From Tenacibaculum sp. MAR_2010_89 (GTDB taxonomy: Bacteria; Bacteroidota; Bacteroidia; Flavobacteriales; Flavobacteriaceae), in NCBI RefSeq assembly GCF_900105985.1, contig NZ_FNUB01000005.1, positions 434,001 through 498,000 of the forward strand: a DNA stretch of 64,000 nucleotides, written 5' to 3'. Below the pieces are notes generated by a model that was not told the origin of the DNA, did no database searches, and worked only from the letters and a program-made list of their open reading frames with translations. Each line of letters opens with the position of its first letter. The stretch's first letter is position 1. Shown here piece by piece: positions 1 through 8,647 of this stretch. Both the position numbers and the translations under genes were made by a program.

Positions 1-1
1 A

Positions 2-1246
2 CGTGATTTATGGGAGAAAATTTTAGAATCGCAAATTGAAACAGGTACTCCGTACATGTTATATAAAGATGCTGCTAACCGTAAATCAAATCAAAAGAAT
101 TTAGGAACTATTCGTTCTTCAAATTTATGTACTGAAATTATGGAATATACTGCTAAAGATGAGGTAGCAGTATGTAATTTAGCTTCTATAGCAATACCAA
201 TGTTTGTTGGTGAAGATGAAAATGGAAATAAGTTTTTTGACCATGATAAGTTATTTAAAGTAACTAAAAAAGTTATTAGAAACTTAGATACGGTAATTGA
301 TAGAAATTATTACCCGGTTGTAGAAGCGGAGAATTCGAATGTTCGTCACCGTCCAGTTGGATTAGGAATTCAAGGATTGGCAGATGCATTTATTATGTTA
401 CGTATGCCATTTACATCTGATGAAGCTAAAAAGTTAAATCAAGAAATATTTGAAACTTTGTATTTTGCATCTGTAACGTCATCAATGGAAATAGCAAAAG
501 CAAAAGAACCATATTCAACATTTAAAGGTTCACCAATGTCTGAAGGAGAGTTTCAACACAATATGTGGGGAATTAAAGAAGAGGATTTAAGTGGTCGTTG
601 GGATTGGAGTAATTTACGTAAAGAGGTAATGGAGCATGGAGTTCGTAATTCATTATTGGTTGCACCAATGCCTACTGCATCTACTTCTCAAATTTTAGGA
701 AACAATGAAGCTTTTGAGCCATATACTTCTAATATTTATACGCGTAGAGTATTATCTGGTGAGTTTATTGTAGTAAATAAACATTTATTAGAAGATTTAG
801 TAGAGTTGAATTTATGGGATAACAACATGAAGGAAGATATTATGCGTGCAAACGGATCTATCCAGCATATTGAAGAAATCCCTCAAGACTTAAAAGATTT
901 ATATAAAACAGTTTGGGAAATGAGTATGAAAGATATTATTGATATGGCTCGCCATAGAGGATATTTTATCGATCAATCTCAATCGTTAAACTTATTTATG
1001 AAAGATCCAGATTTTGGTAAGTTAACATCAATGCATTTCTATGCTTGGAAAAGTGGTTTAAAAACAGGAATGTATTATTTACGTACTAAATCGGCAGTAA
1101 ACGCAAAACAGTTTACATTAAACATTGAGAAGAAAGAAGAAGTAATTGAAGATGATAAACCAATGAGTGCTTCTGAATTTAAAGCAATGGTAGACGCTTC
1201 TAAAAATGGAGCGCCAGACGATGATTGCTTAATGTGTGGATCTTAA
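2..1246 (+). CDS. nrdA: Ribonucleoside-diphosphate reductase large subunit, 3' part (5' end outside window)
   Basis: This enzyme makes deoxyribonucleotides from ribonucleoside diphosphates and is the catalytic alpha subunit of class I ribonucleotide reductase. The reading frame is open from base 2, so the visible 414 codons are the C-terminal part of a longer protein. Visible family marks are an SSNLCTEI segment carrying the radical-site region cysteine, the [19 protein letters not shown] loop, the GMYYLRT tyrosine pair of the radical-transfer route, and a C-terminal CLMCGS tail with the CxxC pair that re-reduces the active site. An intrinsic terminator follows immediately. The small subunit is not in the window and may lie upstream. 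Identification is secure; the exact subclass (Ia is most likely) is inferred from these motifs. Confidence 0.96.
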   Translation, partial: RDLWEKILESQIETGTPYMLYKDAANRKSNQKNLGTIRSSNLCTEIMEYTAKDEVAVCNLASIAIPMFVGEDENGNKFFDHDKLFKVTKKVIRNLDTVIDRNYYPVVEAENSNVRHRPVGLGIQGLADAFIMLRMPFTSDEAKKLNQEIFETLYFASVTSSMEIAKAKEPYSTFKGSPMSEGEFQHNMWGIKEEDLSGRWDWSNLRKEVMEHGVRNSLLVAPMPTASTSQILGNNEAFEPYTSNIYTRRVLSGEFIVVNKHLLEDLVELNLWDNNMKEDIMRANGSIQHIEEIPQDLKDLYKTVWEMSMKDIIDMARHRGYFIDQSQSLNLFMKDPDFGKLTSMHFYAWKSGLKTGMYYLRTKSAVNAKQFTLNIEKKEEVIEDDKPMSASEFKAMVDASKNGAPDDDCLMCGS

Positions 1247-1270
1247 AACAATAAATTATAAGTGAAAAAA

Positions 1271-1298
1271 AGAGAAGTCGAAAGGCTTCTCTTTTTTT
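1271..1298 (+). terminator. Intrinsic terminator after nrdA
   Basis: AGAGAAG and CTTCTCT form a stem, extended by two weaker pairs and closed by a GAAA tetraloop. It is followed by a run of seven T. It lies 25 bases after the nrdA stop codon. Confidence 0.9.
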
Positions 1299-1323
1299 AG
1301 TAAATTCGACAAATTTTATTCAA

Positions 1324-2664
1324 ATGATGAACTGGGAGCAATTACTATCGTTAAAACGATTTGGAGATACACAAAAACGTGAGAGAGCTAAACAAGATGA
1401 AACTCGTTTAGGATTTGAAGTAGATTTTGATAGAATTATATTTTCATCAGCTTTTAGAAGTTTACAAGATAAAACCCAGGTAATTCCATTATCAAAAACC
1501 GATTTTGTACATACCCGTTTAACGCATAGTTTAGAAGTATCTGTTGTTGGTCGTACATTAGGTAGAAGAGTAGGAAAGGAGCTGTTAAAGCGTCATCCTA
1601 AATTAGTAGAATTAGGATATACCTTTAACGATTTTGGTGCCATCGTTGCTGGGGCTTCTGTAATGCATGATATTGGAAATCCGCCTTTTGGTCATTCAGG
1701 AGAAAAAGCGATAGGAGAATATTTTAAAACAGGAAAAGGACTTCAATATAAAGAAGAGTTAACTGCTTTAGAGTATCAAGATTTAATAGACTTTGAGGGA
1801 AATGCAAACGGTTTAAAAATTTTAACGGAGAGTAGAGATGGTGTTGAGGGTGGTTTACGATTGTCGTATGCTACACTAGGAGCTTTTATTAAGTACCCTA
1901 AAGAGAGTTTACCTAAAAAGCCAACCAAACATATAGTAGATAAGAAATATGGCTTCTTTCAGTCGGAAAAGACTGCTTTTCAAGATTTGGTTGAAGATTT
2001 AGGATTGAAGCAGAAAGAAAGTACTGGAATTTCCTATTATCGTCACCCCTTAGCGTATTTAGTAGAAGCTGCAGATGATATTTGTTATACAATTATCGAT
2101 TTTGAAGATGGTATTAACTTAGGTTTAATTGATGAAGATTATGCCTTAGAGTATATGATTAAGTTAGTTAAAAACACGATAGATAGTGCAAAATACCATT
2201 CACTAAAACATAAAAAAGATAGAATTAGCTATTTACGAGCGTTGGCAATTGGAGTTTTAATTAATGAGGCAGTAGCTATATTTTTAGCAAATGAGGAGGC
2301 TATTTTAAACGGAACTTTTGATAAAGGCTTGTTAGATAAATGTCAATATGAAGCTCAAATAAACGACATTATAAAAATTAGTGTTGCTAAAATTTATAAA
2401 AGCAAAGAGGTAGTAGAAAAAGAAGTAGCTGGATATAAAATTATTGCCGATTTATTGGATGTTTTTGTAACTGCTTTAAATAATAAGTTTGATAATAAGC
2501 AATCAAATTACGATACCTTAGTATTGAATTTATTACCACAAGAATATCAGCAAGAACGAGAAAATTTATACGATAGAGTAATGCAAATATGTAGTTATAT
2601 TGCTGGTTTATCTGATGGTTTTGCAATTCGTTTGCATAGAAAAATAATGGGAAATATTGTTTAG
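1324..2664 (+). CDS. dgt: Deoxyguanosinetriphosphate triphosphohydrolase (dGTPase)
   Basis: HD-domain enzyme that splits dGTP to deoxyguanosine and triphosphate and so balances the dNTP pool. The HD-superfamily metal ligands are visible: HTRLTHSLE near residues 63-69, MHDIGNPPFGHSGE near 114-126 with the paired His115-Asp116, and a later YLVEAADDICY segment with the distal Asp. Length (446 aa) is normal for the bacterial family. Two adjacent ATG codons (1324 and 1327) could each start it. Its position next to a ribonucleotide reductase gene fits a shared role in dNTP supply, although a terminator separates the two. Confidence 0.94.
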   Translation: MMNWEQLLSLKRFGDTQKRERAKQDETRLGFEVDFDRIIFSSAFRSLQDKTQVIPLSKTDFVHTRLTHSLEVSVVGRTLGRRVGKELLKRHPKLVELGYTFNDFGAIVAGASVMHDIGNPPFGHSGEKAIGEYFKTGKGLQYKEELTALEYQDLIDFEGNANGLKILTESRDGVEGGLRLSYATLGAFIKYPKESLPKKPTKHIVDKKYGFFQSEKTAFQDLVEDLGLKQKESTGISYYRHPLAYLVEAADDICYTIIDFEDGINLGLIDEDYALEYMIKLVKNTIDSAKYHSLKHKKDRISYLRALAIGVLINEAVAIFLANEEAILNGTFDKGLLDKCQYEAQINDIIKISVAKIYKSKEVVEKEVAGYKIIADLLDVFVTALNNKFDNKQSNYDTLVLNLLPQEYQQERENLYDRVMQICSYIAGLSDGFAIRLHRKIMGNIV

Positions 2665-2693
2665 GTGAAATTATAACTATACTAAAAATAACT

Positions 2694-2731
2694 AAATAAG
2701 GGATGAATACTGTTTTATTCATCCCTTATTT
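2694..2731. terminator. Bidirectional terminator between dgt and the immunity gene
   Basis: A perfect 15-bp inverted repeat (AAATAAGGGATGAAT against ATTCATCCCTTATTT) with an 8-base loop separates two convergent genes. A/T runs on both arms allow it to work in both directions. It also marks the left edge of the island. Confidence 0.85.
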
Positions 2732-2735
2732 AATT

Positions 2736-3200
2736 TTATAAAGGAATGTTATTTAACTTTCTGTAAATAGCATCGTTAATCATTTTACTAAAGGTGTATT
2801 TGACATCCTTTAAAAATGGTTCATTTCCCTCATAAGCACCTGAAGGATCTAGTATATATACATTGGGGTCTTCTTTATCCTCATCTAAAAAGAAAATGCT
2901 ATATATTGCATCAAGCTGGTCAAACACAAAATAAGGTCTATCCATTTTGTAACCTGTGTACTCTAATGATTCTTCACAATCTTCTCTAAGCTGTTCAAAG
3001 TCATCCCATTCAAAAACCATCCCCGTCGCTTCGCTTTCACCTCCAATACTTAAATATTCTTCAAAAGCTAATGGAAACTTCTTTCCTTCATTGAACAATT
3101 TCCTAATCTCTATTACAGTTTCAATCTCAAGACCTTTCAAGGGAATTCGGCTACTTAAATTTGGAGTATCTTTTAGTTGTTTCATGTATTTTAATTCCAT
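2736..3200 (-). CDS. SUKH/SMI1-KNR4-like immunity protein, probable antidote to the adjacent deaminase toxin
   Basis: A 154-aa acidic soluble protein without signal peptide. Segments typical of the SUKH (SMI1/KNR4) superfamily are visible: a PLAFEEYLSIGGES block near residues 43-56, a DFEQLRED stretch, and YFVFDQL followed by DPNVYILDPSG near 90-120. SUKH proteins are known as the commonest immunity proteins beside polymorphic toxins, many of which carry nuclease or deaminase tips. The gene is the last in the minus-strand island, two bases after the toxin stop codon, as expected for a toxin-immunity pair. That it neutralises this particular toxin is inferred from position. Family assignment is by pattern recognition only. 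Confidence 0.75.
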   Translation of the reverse strand: MELKYMKQLKDTPNLSSRIPLKGLEIETVIEIRKLFNEGKKFPLAFEEYLSIGGESEATGMVFEWDDFEQLREDCEESLEYTGYKMDRPYFVFDQLDAIYSIFFLDEDKEDPNVYILDPSGAYEGNEPFLKDVKYTFSKMINDAIYRKLNNIPL

Positions 3201-3202
3201 CG

Positions 3203-5983
3203 TTATTTCTTTTTTTGTTTTTTTAATATTTTTTCATACTTCTTTTTTGCCATTTTTATTTCAGGGTAAGTTCTTGTTAGGTCTGCAAATCCTTTTACAG
3301 ATTCATCAGATTTTACAATGAATTTTACTTTTTTTTCTATAGATTTCAGGTATTCTTCTAACATCACAAATTCACGAGAACAACTTGAACAAGTAGCAAA
3401 AATATTACTGGTTTCAATCACAAATTCATCTGCCTTATGAACATGGTTTTTTAGAAAATTATACACAAATTTTATCTCACTATCGTATTTTCTTGGACGA
3501 CCTGTTAAATCATAAGCTCCTGTAACAAATGTAATAAATTCATCATAGTTTTTGAATATATCAATGGTATTTGGTGGTGTCGCAGGTGGATTTCCAAACC
3601 TCTCTATGATATCTTTTCTCTTTCCTGATAATGAAAATTCGTTAACCTCATCAATTTTTTTACCTTTTTTAAAAAATTTAATATTAAAATCGGCTTGGTT
3701 ATGCCCTTTTACTAATCCTGGAAATTCATCTAAATATTTTGTAAATAACCCTATAATTTCATCCCTAGTAATAGGAATTAATGATTTAGCTCTCCATAAC
3801 CTCGTGGTTTCACTTACATTATAAATAAATTTTGGTCTAAAATCAATATAGTTTTTCAAAGTTTTTTCTAATTCTAACTCTGCTATATTTTCAATTTCTT
3901 TTAATAACACTTGCTTCCCTTCCGGAGTTAATAGGTTTTTGGGATCTTTAACAGATTTATTTAAAAGTTTATTTAACTCCTTACGTTCTTTTAGAATACT
4001 TCTTGCACTGTTTTTAAGTTTTTCCCTTAAAAAAACCGAAACTTCACCAGTCAACGCTACCATTTCTAAATAAAATAAATATTTAGAAATACTTTTTCCT
4101 AACTCGGTATCATTAACGTTGGTAAGTTTTAACAGAGTGTTTACGGTTCCTGAACTTACTTCTATAGCTCCAGCTACTGCTTTTGTTGCTGCAATTGCTG
4201 TAGTTACTTGTTTGGTTTTATACAATAACTTTTTTCCGTTTTTAAGGAGTTTTACTAAGCGCCCTACTTTAATTAGATTACCAACACCTGATACGGTGGT
4301 TAGTATATCAACTCCATATTCTACTCCTGTTAATACATTTTCCCAGAAAGCCTTTTGGTCATTTGCGTATAATAAGAATGCAGGTAGCTTTGTAAAACGT
4401 ACGCCATCTTTTTGATCTTTGTCTTTTAGTAGAAATGCAGGGTTTTTACCATTTTGTAATACCAATGGTGAAAATGGGTGGTAGCTGTATTGGTGTTTTT
4501 CTTGCTTTTCTACTATTATTTTTTGATCACCATCTTCTCTTTCTATTGTTTTTTCTTCAAATCTACCTGTTTTTACACTAACAGAAATATCTATTAGAGG
4601 TTGGTCTCCCTTCCAGTTTATGGTAGCATTATCAGAATGAAATCCTAAAATTTTCTTAGATTGATATGCTAAAAGTACAGGGTTTTTATCAGTAATAGCT
4701 ATTAATTTATTGGTTTTTGGGTTGATATCGGCATATGAACTACTTTTCCAGATACTCCAAATAAAATATACATAGGTTTGAAAATGTTCTCCATTTAAAC
4801 CATCAATTAGTTTGTATAAAAGTATTTTTTTATCTGCCCTTCTAATTAATAAGTTTTTAATAAAAAGATCGTTTATTTCTATACTTCCAATATCTTTCTC
4901 TTCTAGTACTTTAGAACCGTCTATGGTTTTTGTTTTTTGCCTGTGTGTGTACCTGAAATAAAGTATTCTTAATGTTTTTATAATTAAATCTTCCTCATTA
5001 ATACTTAAATAGTTTCGTATGTAGCCTTTGGCCAACCCTTCTAGTAAATTCCAAAGAGAGTCAGTATTAAATTTATAGTATAATGGTTGCGCTAAATGAT
5101 ATACAATAGCTGCTTTATTATGTAGCTTACTATTATTATAGGCAGGAGCTATTTTTTCAATTAATTTAATTAAAAATAAATTACGCCATTTAGATTGAAA
5201 GTCTGTATACTCATTGTAATAGTTAAAAATGGTTTCGTTTAAAAATTGTAGTACCGTAGTTATGTCTTTACAATAAATACGTAGCCCAATAAATTGGTAA
5301 TCTTCTTCTGCCGGAGGTATGCTTCTTATTTCTGCACTATCTTTTTTATAATAATAGGATAAACAATAGCTAAAACCAGTTCCAAAGGATTTTGTAATAA
5401 CAGGAAATTTATGAATCAACTCACTTTCAGTATTCGGAACAACTTTAATAGTATCTGCTATTGAATTTCCATATACACTTGTATATTTATATGGAACATT
5501 AGAGTAGCTTTTTAAATAGGAAAAAGCACTTGCCTGATAAGCAGCATAGTTGCTTAAATTATTTAATGTTATGGTTTGAATTGAGGCAACTAGTGTGTCT
5601 TCTTGGTTTACATAAAAATTATACCCACCATTATAAAATTCATCTGGAATATAAAATTCTTTTACATATTCTTTTATTTCCTCTTCAGGGTATAATATTA
5701 TGTCTTTTTGGTAGGTGATAGGTTTGTAAAAAATCCCTGTTGTATGTTGCTGTTTTAAAAAAGCATTATTATCCTTATTTAAATATATGGTTTGAAGGGT
5801 TATTATTTCTGAAAGATCGACTTCTTTGTATTGTGATCCAAAATCACGAAAAGATTGAGTACTTTCTTCATAAGTAGCATCTTGGGTTATTTTTTTAACC
5901 AACACTTCCTGATTTGTTTTACCATTGGAAGTCCCTACCTTTAAAAATTTAATTAAGTCTGTTATGGTTGTAATAGTGTTCAT
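3203..5983 (-). CDS. Large polymorphic toxin with C-terminal deaminase-like domain
   Basis: About 926 aa from the ATG at 5983; a TTG 42 bases upstream is possible but less likely, and the ATG has an A/G-rich leader. Residues 1 to about 540 form a long mixed domain I do not recognise. A Gly/Ala/Val-rich helical stretch follows (about 555-660), as often seen before toxin tips, and then a Lys-rich linker. The last 100 residues contain D834-S-E836 and, 29 residues on, C865-S-S-C868 inside strand-like and helical segments. This is the [H/C/D]xE plus CxxC zinc signature of the deaminase superfamily used by many bacterial toxins. The substrate (free base, nucleotide, DNA or RNA) cannot be told. No signal peptide is seen. 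A SUKH immunity gene follows. The N-terminal part probably serves delivery, which is inference. Confidence 0.72.
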   Translation of the reverse strand: MNTITTITDLIKFLKVGTSNGKTNQEVLVKKITQDATYEESTQSFRDFGSQYKEVDLSEIITLQTIYLNKDNNAFLKQQHTTGIFYKPITYQKDIILYPEEEIKEYVKEFYIPDEFYNGGYNFYVNQEDTLVASIQTITLNNLSNYAAYQASAFSYLKSYSNVPYKYTSVYGNSIADTIKVVPNTESELIHKFPVITKSFGTGFSYCLSYYYKKDSAEIRSIPPAEEDYQFIGLRIYCKDITTVLQFLNETIFNYYNEYTDFQSKWRNLFLIKLIEKIAPAYNNSKLHNKAAIVYHLAQPLYYKFNTDSLWNLLEGLAKGYIRNYLSINEEDLIIKTLRILYFRYTHRQKTKTIDGSKVLEEKDIGSIEINDLFIKNLLIRRADKKILLYKLIDGLNGEHFQTYVYFIWSIWKSSSYADINPKTNKLIAITDKNPVLLAYQSKKILGFHSDNATINWKGDQPLIDISVSVKTGRFEEKTIEREDGDQKIIVEKQEKHQYSYHPFSPLVLQNGKNPAFLLKDKDQKDGVRFTKLPAFLLYANDQKAFWENVLTGVEYGVDILTTVSGVGNLIKVGRLVKLLKNGKKLLYKTKQVTTAIAATKAVAGAIEVSSGTVNTLLKLTNVNDTELGKSISKYLFYLEMVALTGEVSVFLREKLKNSARSILKERKELNKLLNKSVKDPKNLLTPEGKQVLLKEIENIAELELEKTLKNYIDFRPKFIYNVSETTRLWRAKSLIPITRDEIIGLFTKYLDEFPGLVKGHNQADFNIKFFKKGKKIDEVNEFSLSGKRKDIIERFGNPPATPPNTIDIFKNYDEFITFVTGAYDLTGRPRKYDSEIKFVYNFLKNHVHKADEFVIETSNIFATCSSCSREFVMLEEYLKSIEKKVKFIVKSDESVKGFADLTRTYPEIKMAKKKYEKILKKQKKK

Positions 5984-5996
5984 TCTTTTTCTTTTT

Positions 5997-6587
5997 TTAA
6001 TTGAATAATCGATATCCAAACCCAATGTTATGAGTAGGTTGGCTAAGTGGATTTACATTTAACCGATAGCTAGCAAACCACCTTCCTTTTCGGTTGTATT
6101 GTAGTCCTAAACTTAGGTTATCAAACCTTTGTGTGTTTCCTCCAACTTCAGAAAATAGATATAGTCCGCTTCTATAGGTTTTTGGATGTTCAATAGTTTT
6201 AGTAATGGTGATTTCTCTGGGTACCTTTAGTTTGTAGGATAACTGACTGTCTAACAATTTTCCTTTTACCAAATCATAACTATAAATTTCTAAATCAGCA
6301 TTATTTAAAGTGTCTCGGTATATTTTGGCTGTTATAAAATTGATGGTATCTTTTATAAAAATGGTGTCTTTTATAATTTTGGTAATATCTTTTTTATGAA
6401 CATATACTTTTTTATACTTTATAGTTTGTACTTTAAAAGTGTCTATTTTAGGTTGCCAAATAGTATCTCTAACAATAGTTATTTTAGGTTTTTCTATTGC
6501 TGTTCTTTTTGAAAACAGATTGATGAGTAACAGCAATAATATGCCGACCAATATTATACTATTGGTTTTAGAGTTTGAAAGTTTCAT
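5997..6587 (-). CDS. Membrane-anchored protein with beta-rich C-terminus, spanin-like candidate
   Basis: A 196-aa protein with one N-terminal membrane helix (about residues 12-28), then a periplasmic region rich in charged residues and repeated D-T-I-x motifs (about 35-140). The end is a set of short amphipathic strands with alternating aromatic residues closing on GFGYRLFN. Such a tail resembles outer-membrane strands, and the terminal F/N context is compatible with insertion. It lies 13 bases before the toxin gene, in the same operon as an endolysin and a holin. A protein joining inner and outer membranes would fill the missing spanin step of lysis. This role is inference; I do not recognise the family with certainty, and similar proteins occur in Bacteroidota phages as unknowns. 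Confidence 0.55.
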   Translation of the reverse strand: MKLSNSKTNSIILVGILLLLLINLFSKRTAIEKPKITIVRDTIWQPKIDTFKVQTIKYKKVYVHKKDITKIIKDTIFIKDTINFITAKIYRDTLNNADLEIYSYDLVKGKLLDSQLSYKLKVPREITITKTIEHPKTYRSGLYLFSEVGGNTQRFDNLSLGLQYNRKGRWFASYRLNVNPLSQPTHNIGFGYRLFN

Positions 6588-6685
6588 GATTTGTGTTTTA
6601 TGATTTGAAAAAAAGTGTATGTTTTCTAAAGTGAAGAGTATTCATAGAAATAACATAAAACACGGAGTTTAAAAAAAGGAAAAAG

Positions 6686-6710
6686 AACCGCTAAAACATA
6701 GTTAGCGGTT
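6686..6710 (-). terminator. Hairpin after fibre gene A (fifth copy of the fibre hairpin element)
   Basis: A perfect 9-bp stem AACCGCTAA / TTAGCGGTT with a 7-base loop lies 20 bases after the end of the fibre A gene. On the minus strand it runs into TTCTTTTTCC and a further T run. The stem core CGCTAA/TTAGCG is the same as in the hairpins before the fibre genes. Confidence 0.7.
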
Positions 6711-6729
6711 AATAGTAATTTAGAAATAC

Positions 6730-8379
6730 TTATTTCAAAAATAATGTTCCAGATAATTTAATAAAGCCGTTATTAAAATCAGCAGAATAAAAATTAGTGG
6801 AAGGATAAGTTGATAAATAAATTACTCTTTTGCTGTTTTCACTTGTTATTTGTGGTGTAAAATAATCTTTAGGAGCTTCTCGTCCGGATCCGAGAAATAT
6901 TTGCTCTAATGTGCTATTTGTTTGAAAAAGAGTGTTGCCCACAATATCTGGTAAACTGATATATGTATAGCCACTTAAGTCACCGTTTGTAACTATTCCT
7001 GTTAATTGAATGGAGTAATGAAAAATATTTCCTATGATTTTATAAATACCAGTAGCACCTGTAGAACTGTATTGAGAGCTTCCGTTAGTACTACTAGATA
7101 TAATAGGGTTCCATGTACCTTCTTTATAAAAATCAGCTTTCATCAGCCCTGCATTGCTGGTATCAGCTAATGGTAATACTACATTATTACCGGTGCTAGA
7201 TTCTATTGTTCTTGTTGAAGCATTATAAGATAAATTTGTTACAGAATTATTAGCACTTGTCGCATTTATAATTGGTTTTTGAGGGTCTGTATTGTCAATA
7301 GCAACATTTGTTCCTGCAACTATTGATTGAACACCGTTTAATTTTGCGTTAGGTAAAAGGTCGTTTCCTTGAACTGTATTTTGAACTATAAAAACTCCAT
7401 TAACCGCTAAGTCTAAATCCGTATTATTGTGTAATTCATCGACATTATTTTGATCTAATAAGGAATGAGGTCTAACAGTTATTTTATTTATTGTTATTAC
7501 CTTTTGAAGATTGGTGTTAGATATATTTGTTTCGTTTGATGTGTATTTTAAAGCTAAAAATTTATTCGAATTCCTTTCGAATATACCTATTTCAACTTTC
7601 AAATCCTTCAATTCACTTGTTAACATTGTGCCTTGAAAGAAATTTGTTCCTAATGTGTTGGAATCAGCGTTTCCTGAAACTCTAAAACTAGTTTGAATAT
7701 TTACTGGAGTTTCATTCATAACAAGTATAGTTGTATCAACTACCATGTCTGTTGTTCCATAAGTTACACGAGGTAACAAAATAATGGGTTCGTTGTTTAT
7801 TGCTGAGCCTGAATAAGTAAAAACAGATTTTTTAGGAACTACTGACACACTCCAATTGTCATTTGATTCACCATCAAAAGGACTTCTTCCTTCGTACCTT
7901 ACTCCATCTTTTAAACTAGAATTAATAACTGGATTTTCCGGATCAGCCTTATTAATTGTAATATTTTTCCCTGCTTGATATTGAATAGCATCGCTTTTTA
8001 AATTATTTAAATCAACTGTGAAGGTTGTGTTGTCATCACGTGTAAATGTTGCCATGCCATTTGTGTCAACTGTACCTGAAACTAACCTTGCTAAATTGGT
8101 GTCATCTAAATAAGTTGATAAATCGAGTTCTTTAATATTTACTCCATCTTTTAACAAGGATAATTTGTTATTTAGAATATCTGATAAAGTATATTCTGGT
8201 ACTTTTTGTTCTTGCGTTAGATTTACTTGGCCAGTTTCATCAATTACAAATCGTCGATTGGCTTCTCCTTCTGGTTGTTTTACGTCGATATAACTATCAA
8301 TTAAATTGGCATACTGTTCTTGGGTAGGTTTATCACCTGTTTCAAAATGTTTTTTTAAAGTTTCTTTATTTTGTCTCAT
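6730..8379 (-). CDS. Phage-type fibre protein A (549 aa)
   Basis: The N-terminal module (about residues 1-130) is shared with the other three fibre genes. It opens with an amphipathic segment ending in FETGDKPTQEQYANLIDSY, then RFVIDETG, then LARLVSGTVDTNGMATFTRDD. The opening is the common head of Bacteroidota phage tail-fibre proteins. The rest is a low-cysteine, Asn/Thr/Ser-rich series of short strands with AGTNVAIDNTDPQKPIIN-like joints, and the final 130 residues look like a compact receptor-binding tip. The ATG at 8379 follows an A-rich leader. The probable role is recognition of a target-cell surface. The domain reading is firm for the head and weaker for the tip. Confidence 0.82.
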   Translation of the reverse strand: MRQNKETLKKHFETGDKPTQEQYANLIDSYIDVKQPEGEANRRFVIDETGQVNLTQEQKVPEYTLSDILNNKLSLLKDGVNIKELDLSTYLDDTNLARLVSGTVDTNGMATFTRDDNTTFTVDLNNLKSDAIQYQAGKNITINKADPENPVINSSLKDGVRYEGRSPFDGESNDNWSVSVVPKKSVFTYSGSAINNEPIILLPRVTYGTTDMVVDTTILVMNETPVNIQTSFRVSGNADSNTLGTNFFQGTMLTSELKDLKVEIGIFERNSNKFLALKYTSNETNISNTNLQKVITINKITVRPHSLLDQNNVDELHNNTDLDLAVNGVFIVQNTVQGNDLLPNAKLNGVQSIVAGTNVAIDNTDPQKPIINATSANNSVTNLSYNASTRTIESSTGNNVVLPLADTSNAGLMKADFYKEGTWNPIISSSTNGSSQYSSTGATGIYKIIGNIFHYSIQLTGIVTNGDLSGYTYISLPDIVGNTLFQTNSTLEQIFLGSGREAPKDYFTPQITSENSKRVIYLSTYPSTNFYSADFNNGFIKLSGTLFLK

Positions 8380-8420
8380 TTTTTACTTTTTTATCTATTT
8401 TAAATAATTTTTTTGATAAA

Positions 8421-8460
8421 AAAGAGGCGCTAAAAACAAGCTGTTAGCGACTAAACTTTT
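8421..8460 (-). promoter_or_regulatory. Fibre hairpin element, copy before fibre A
   Basis: Stem CGCTAA (8428-8433) with TTAGCG (8444-8449), followed on the minus strand by a six-T run, 48 bases before the fibre A start. The T run CTTTTTTATC is complementary to GATAAAAAAG just before the A-rich leader of fibre A, giving a second possible pairing that would cover the translation start region. Confidence 0.72.
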
Positions 8461-8466
8461 GATTTG

Positions 8467-8622
8467 TTATTCTTTTTCTTCTAATAAAGGCATTATTATA
8501 CTTATTGACTTATATACATTGTTTGCTTCTAGTAAACTAAAAACACCTTTACTTTGTGCGTATTCTGTACTTTTAATTAAAAATGTAATTGCTTCCTTTT
8601 CTTCTTTCTGTAGGTTTTTCAT
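8467..8622 (-). CDS. Small conserved-looking protein between fibre genes (51 aa)
   Basis: A short ORF starting ATG at 8622 and ending TAA at 8467, 25 bases after the fibre B stop codon and before the fibre A hairpin. The product begins MKNLQKEEKEAITFLIKS and is a charged two-helix peptide without cysteines, signal peptide or membrane helix. An A-rich leader precedes the start, as for the other genes of the operon. Its place between two fibre genes suggests a fibre chaperone or assembly helper, but that is a guess. I do not recognise a family. Confidence 0.55.
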   Translation of the reverse strand: MKNLQKEEKEAITFLIKSTEYAQSKGVFSLLEANNVYKSISIIMPLLEEKE

Positions 8623-8647
8623 TTTTTAATGTTTTTATCTACTTGTT

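Noticed and set aside
2441..2722. Minus-strand ORF over the end of dgt
   Set aside because: It lies fully opposite dgt and its terminator and has low-complexity Ile/Tyr/Asn composition; it is a shadow of the real gene.
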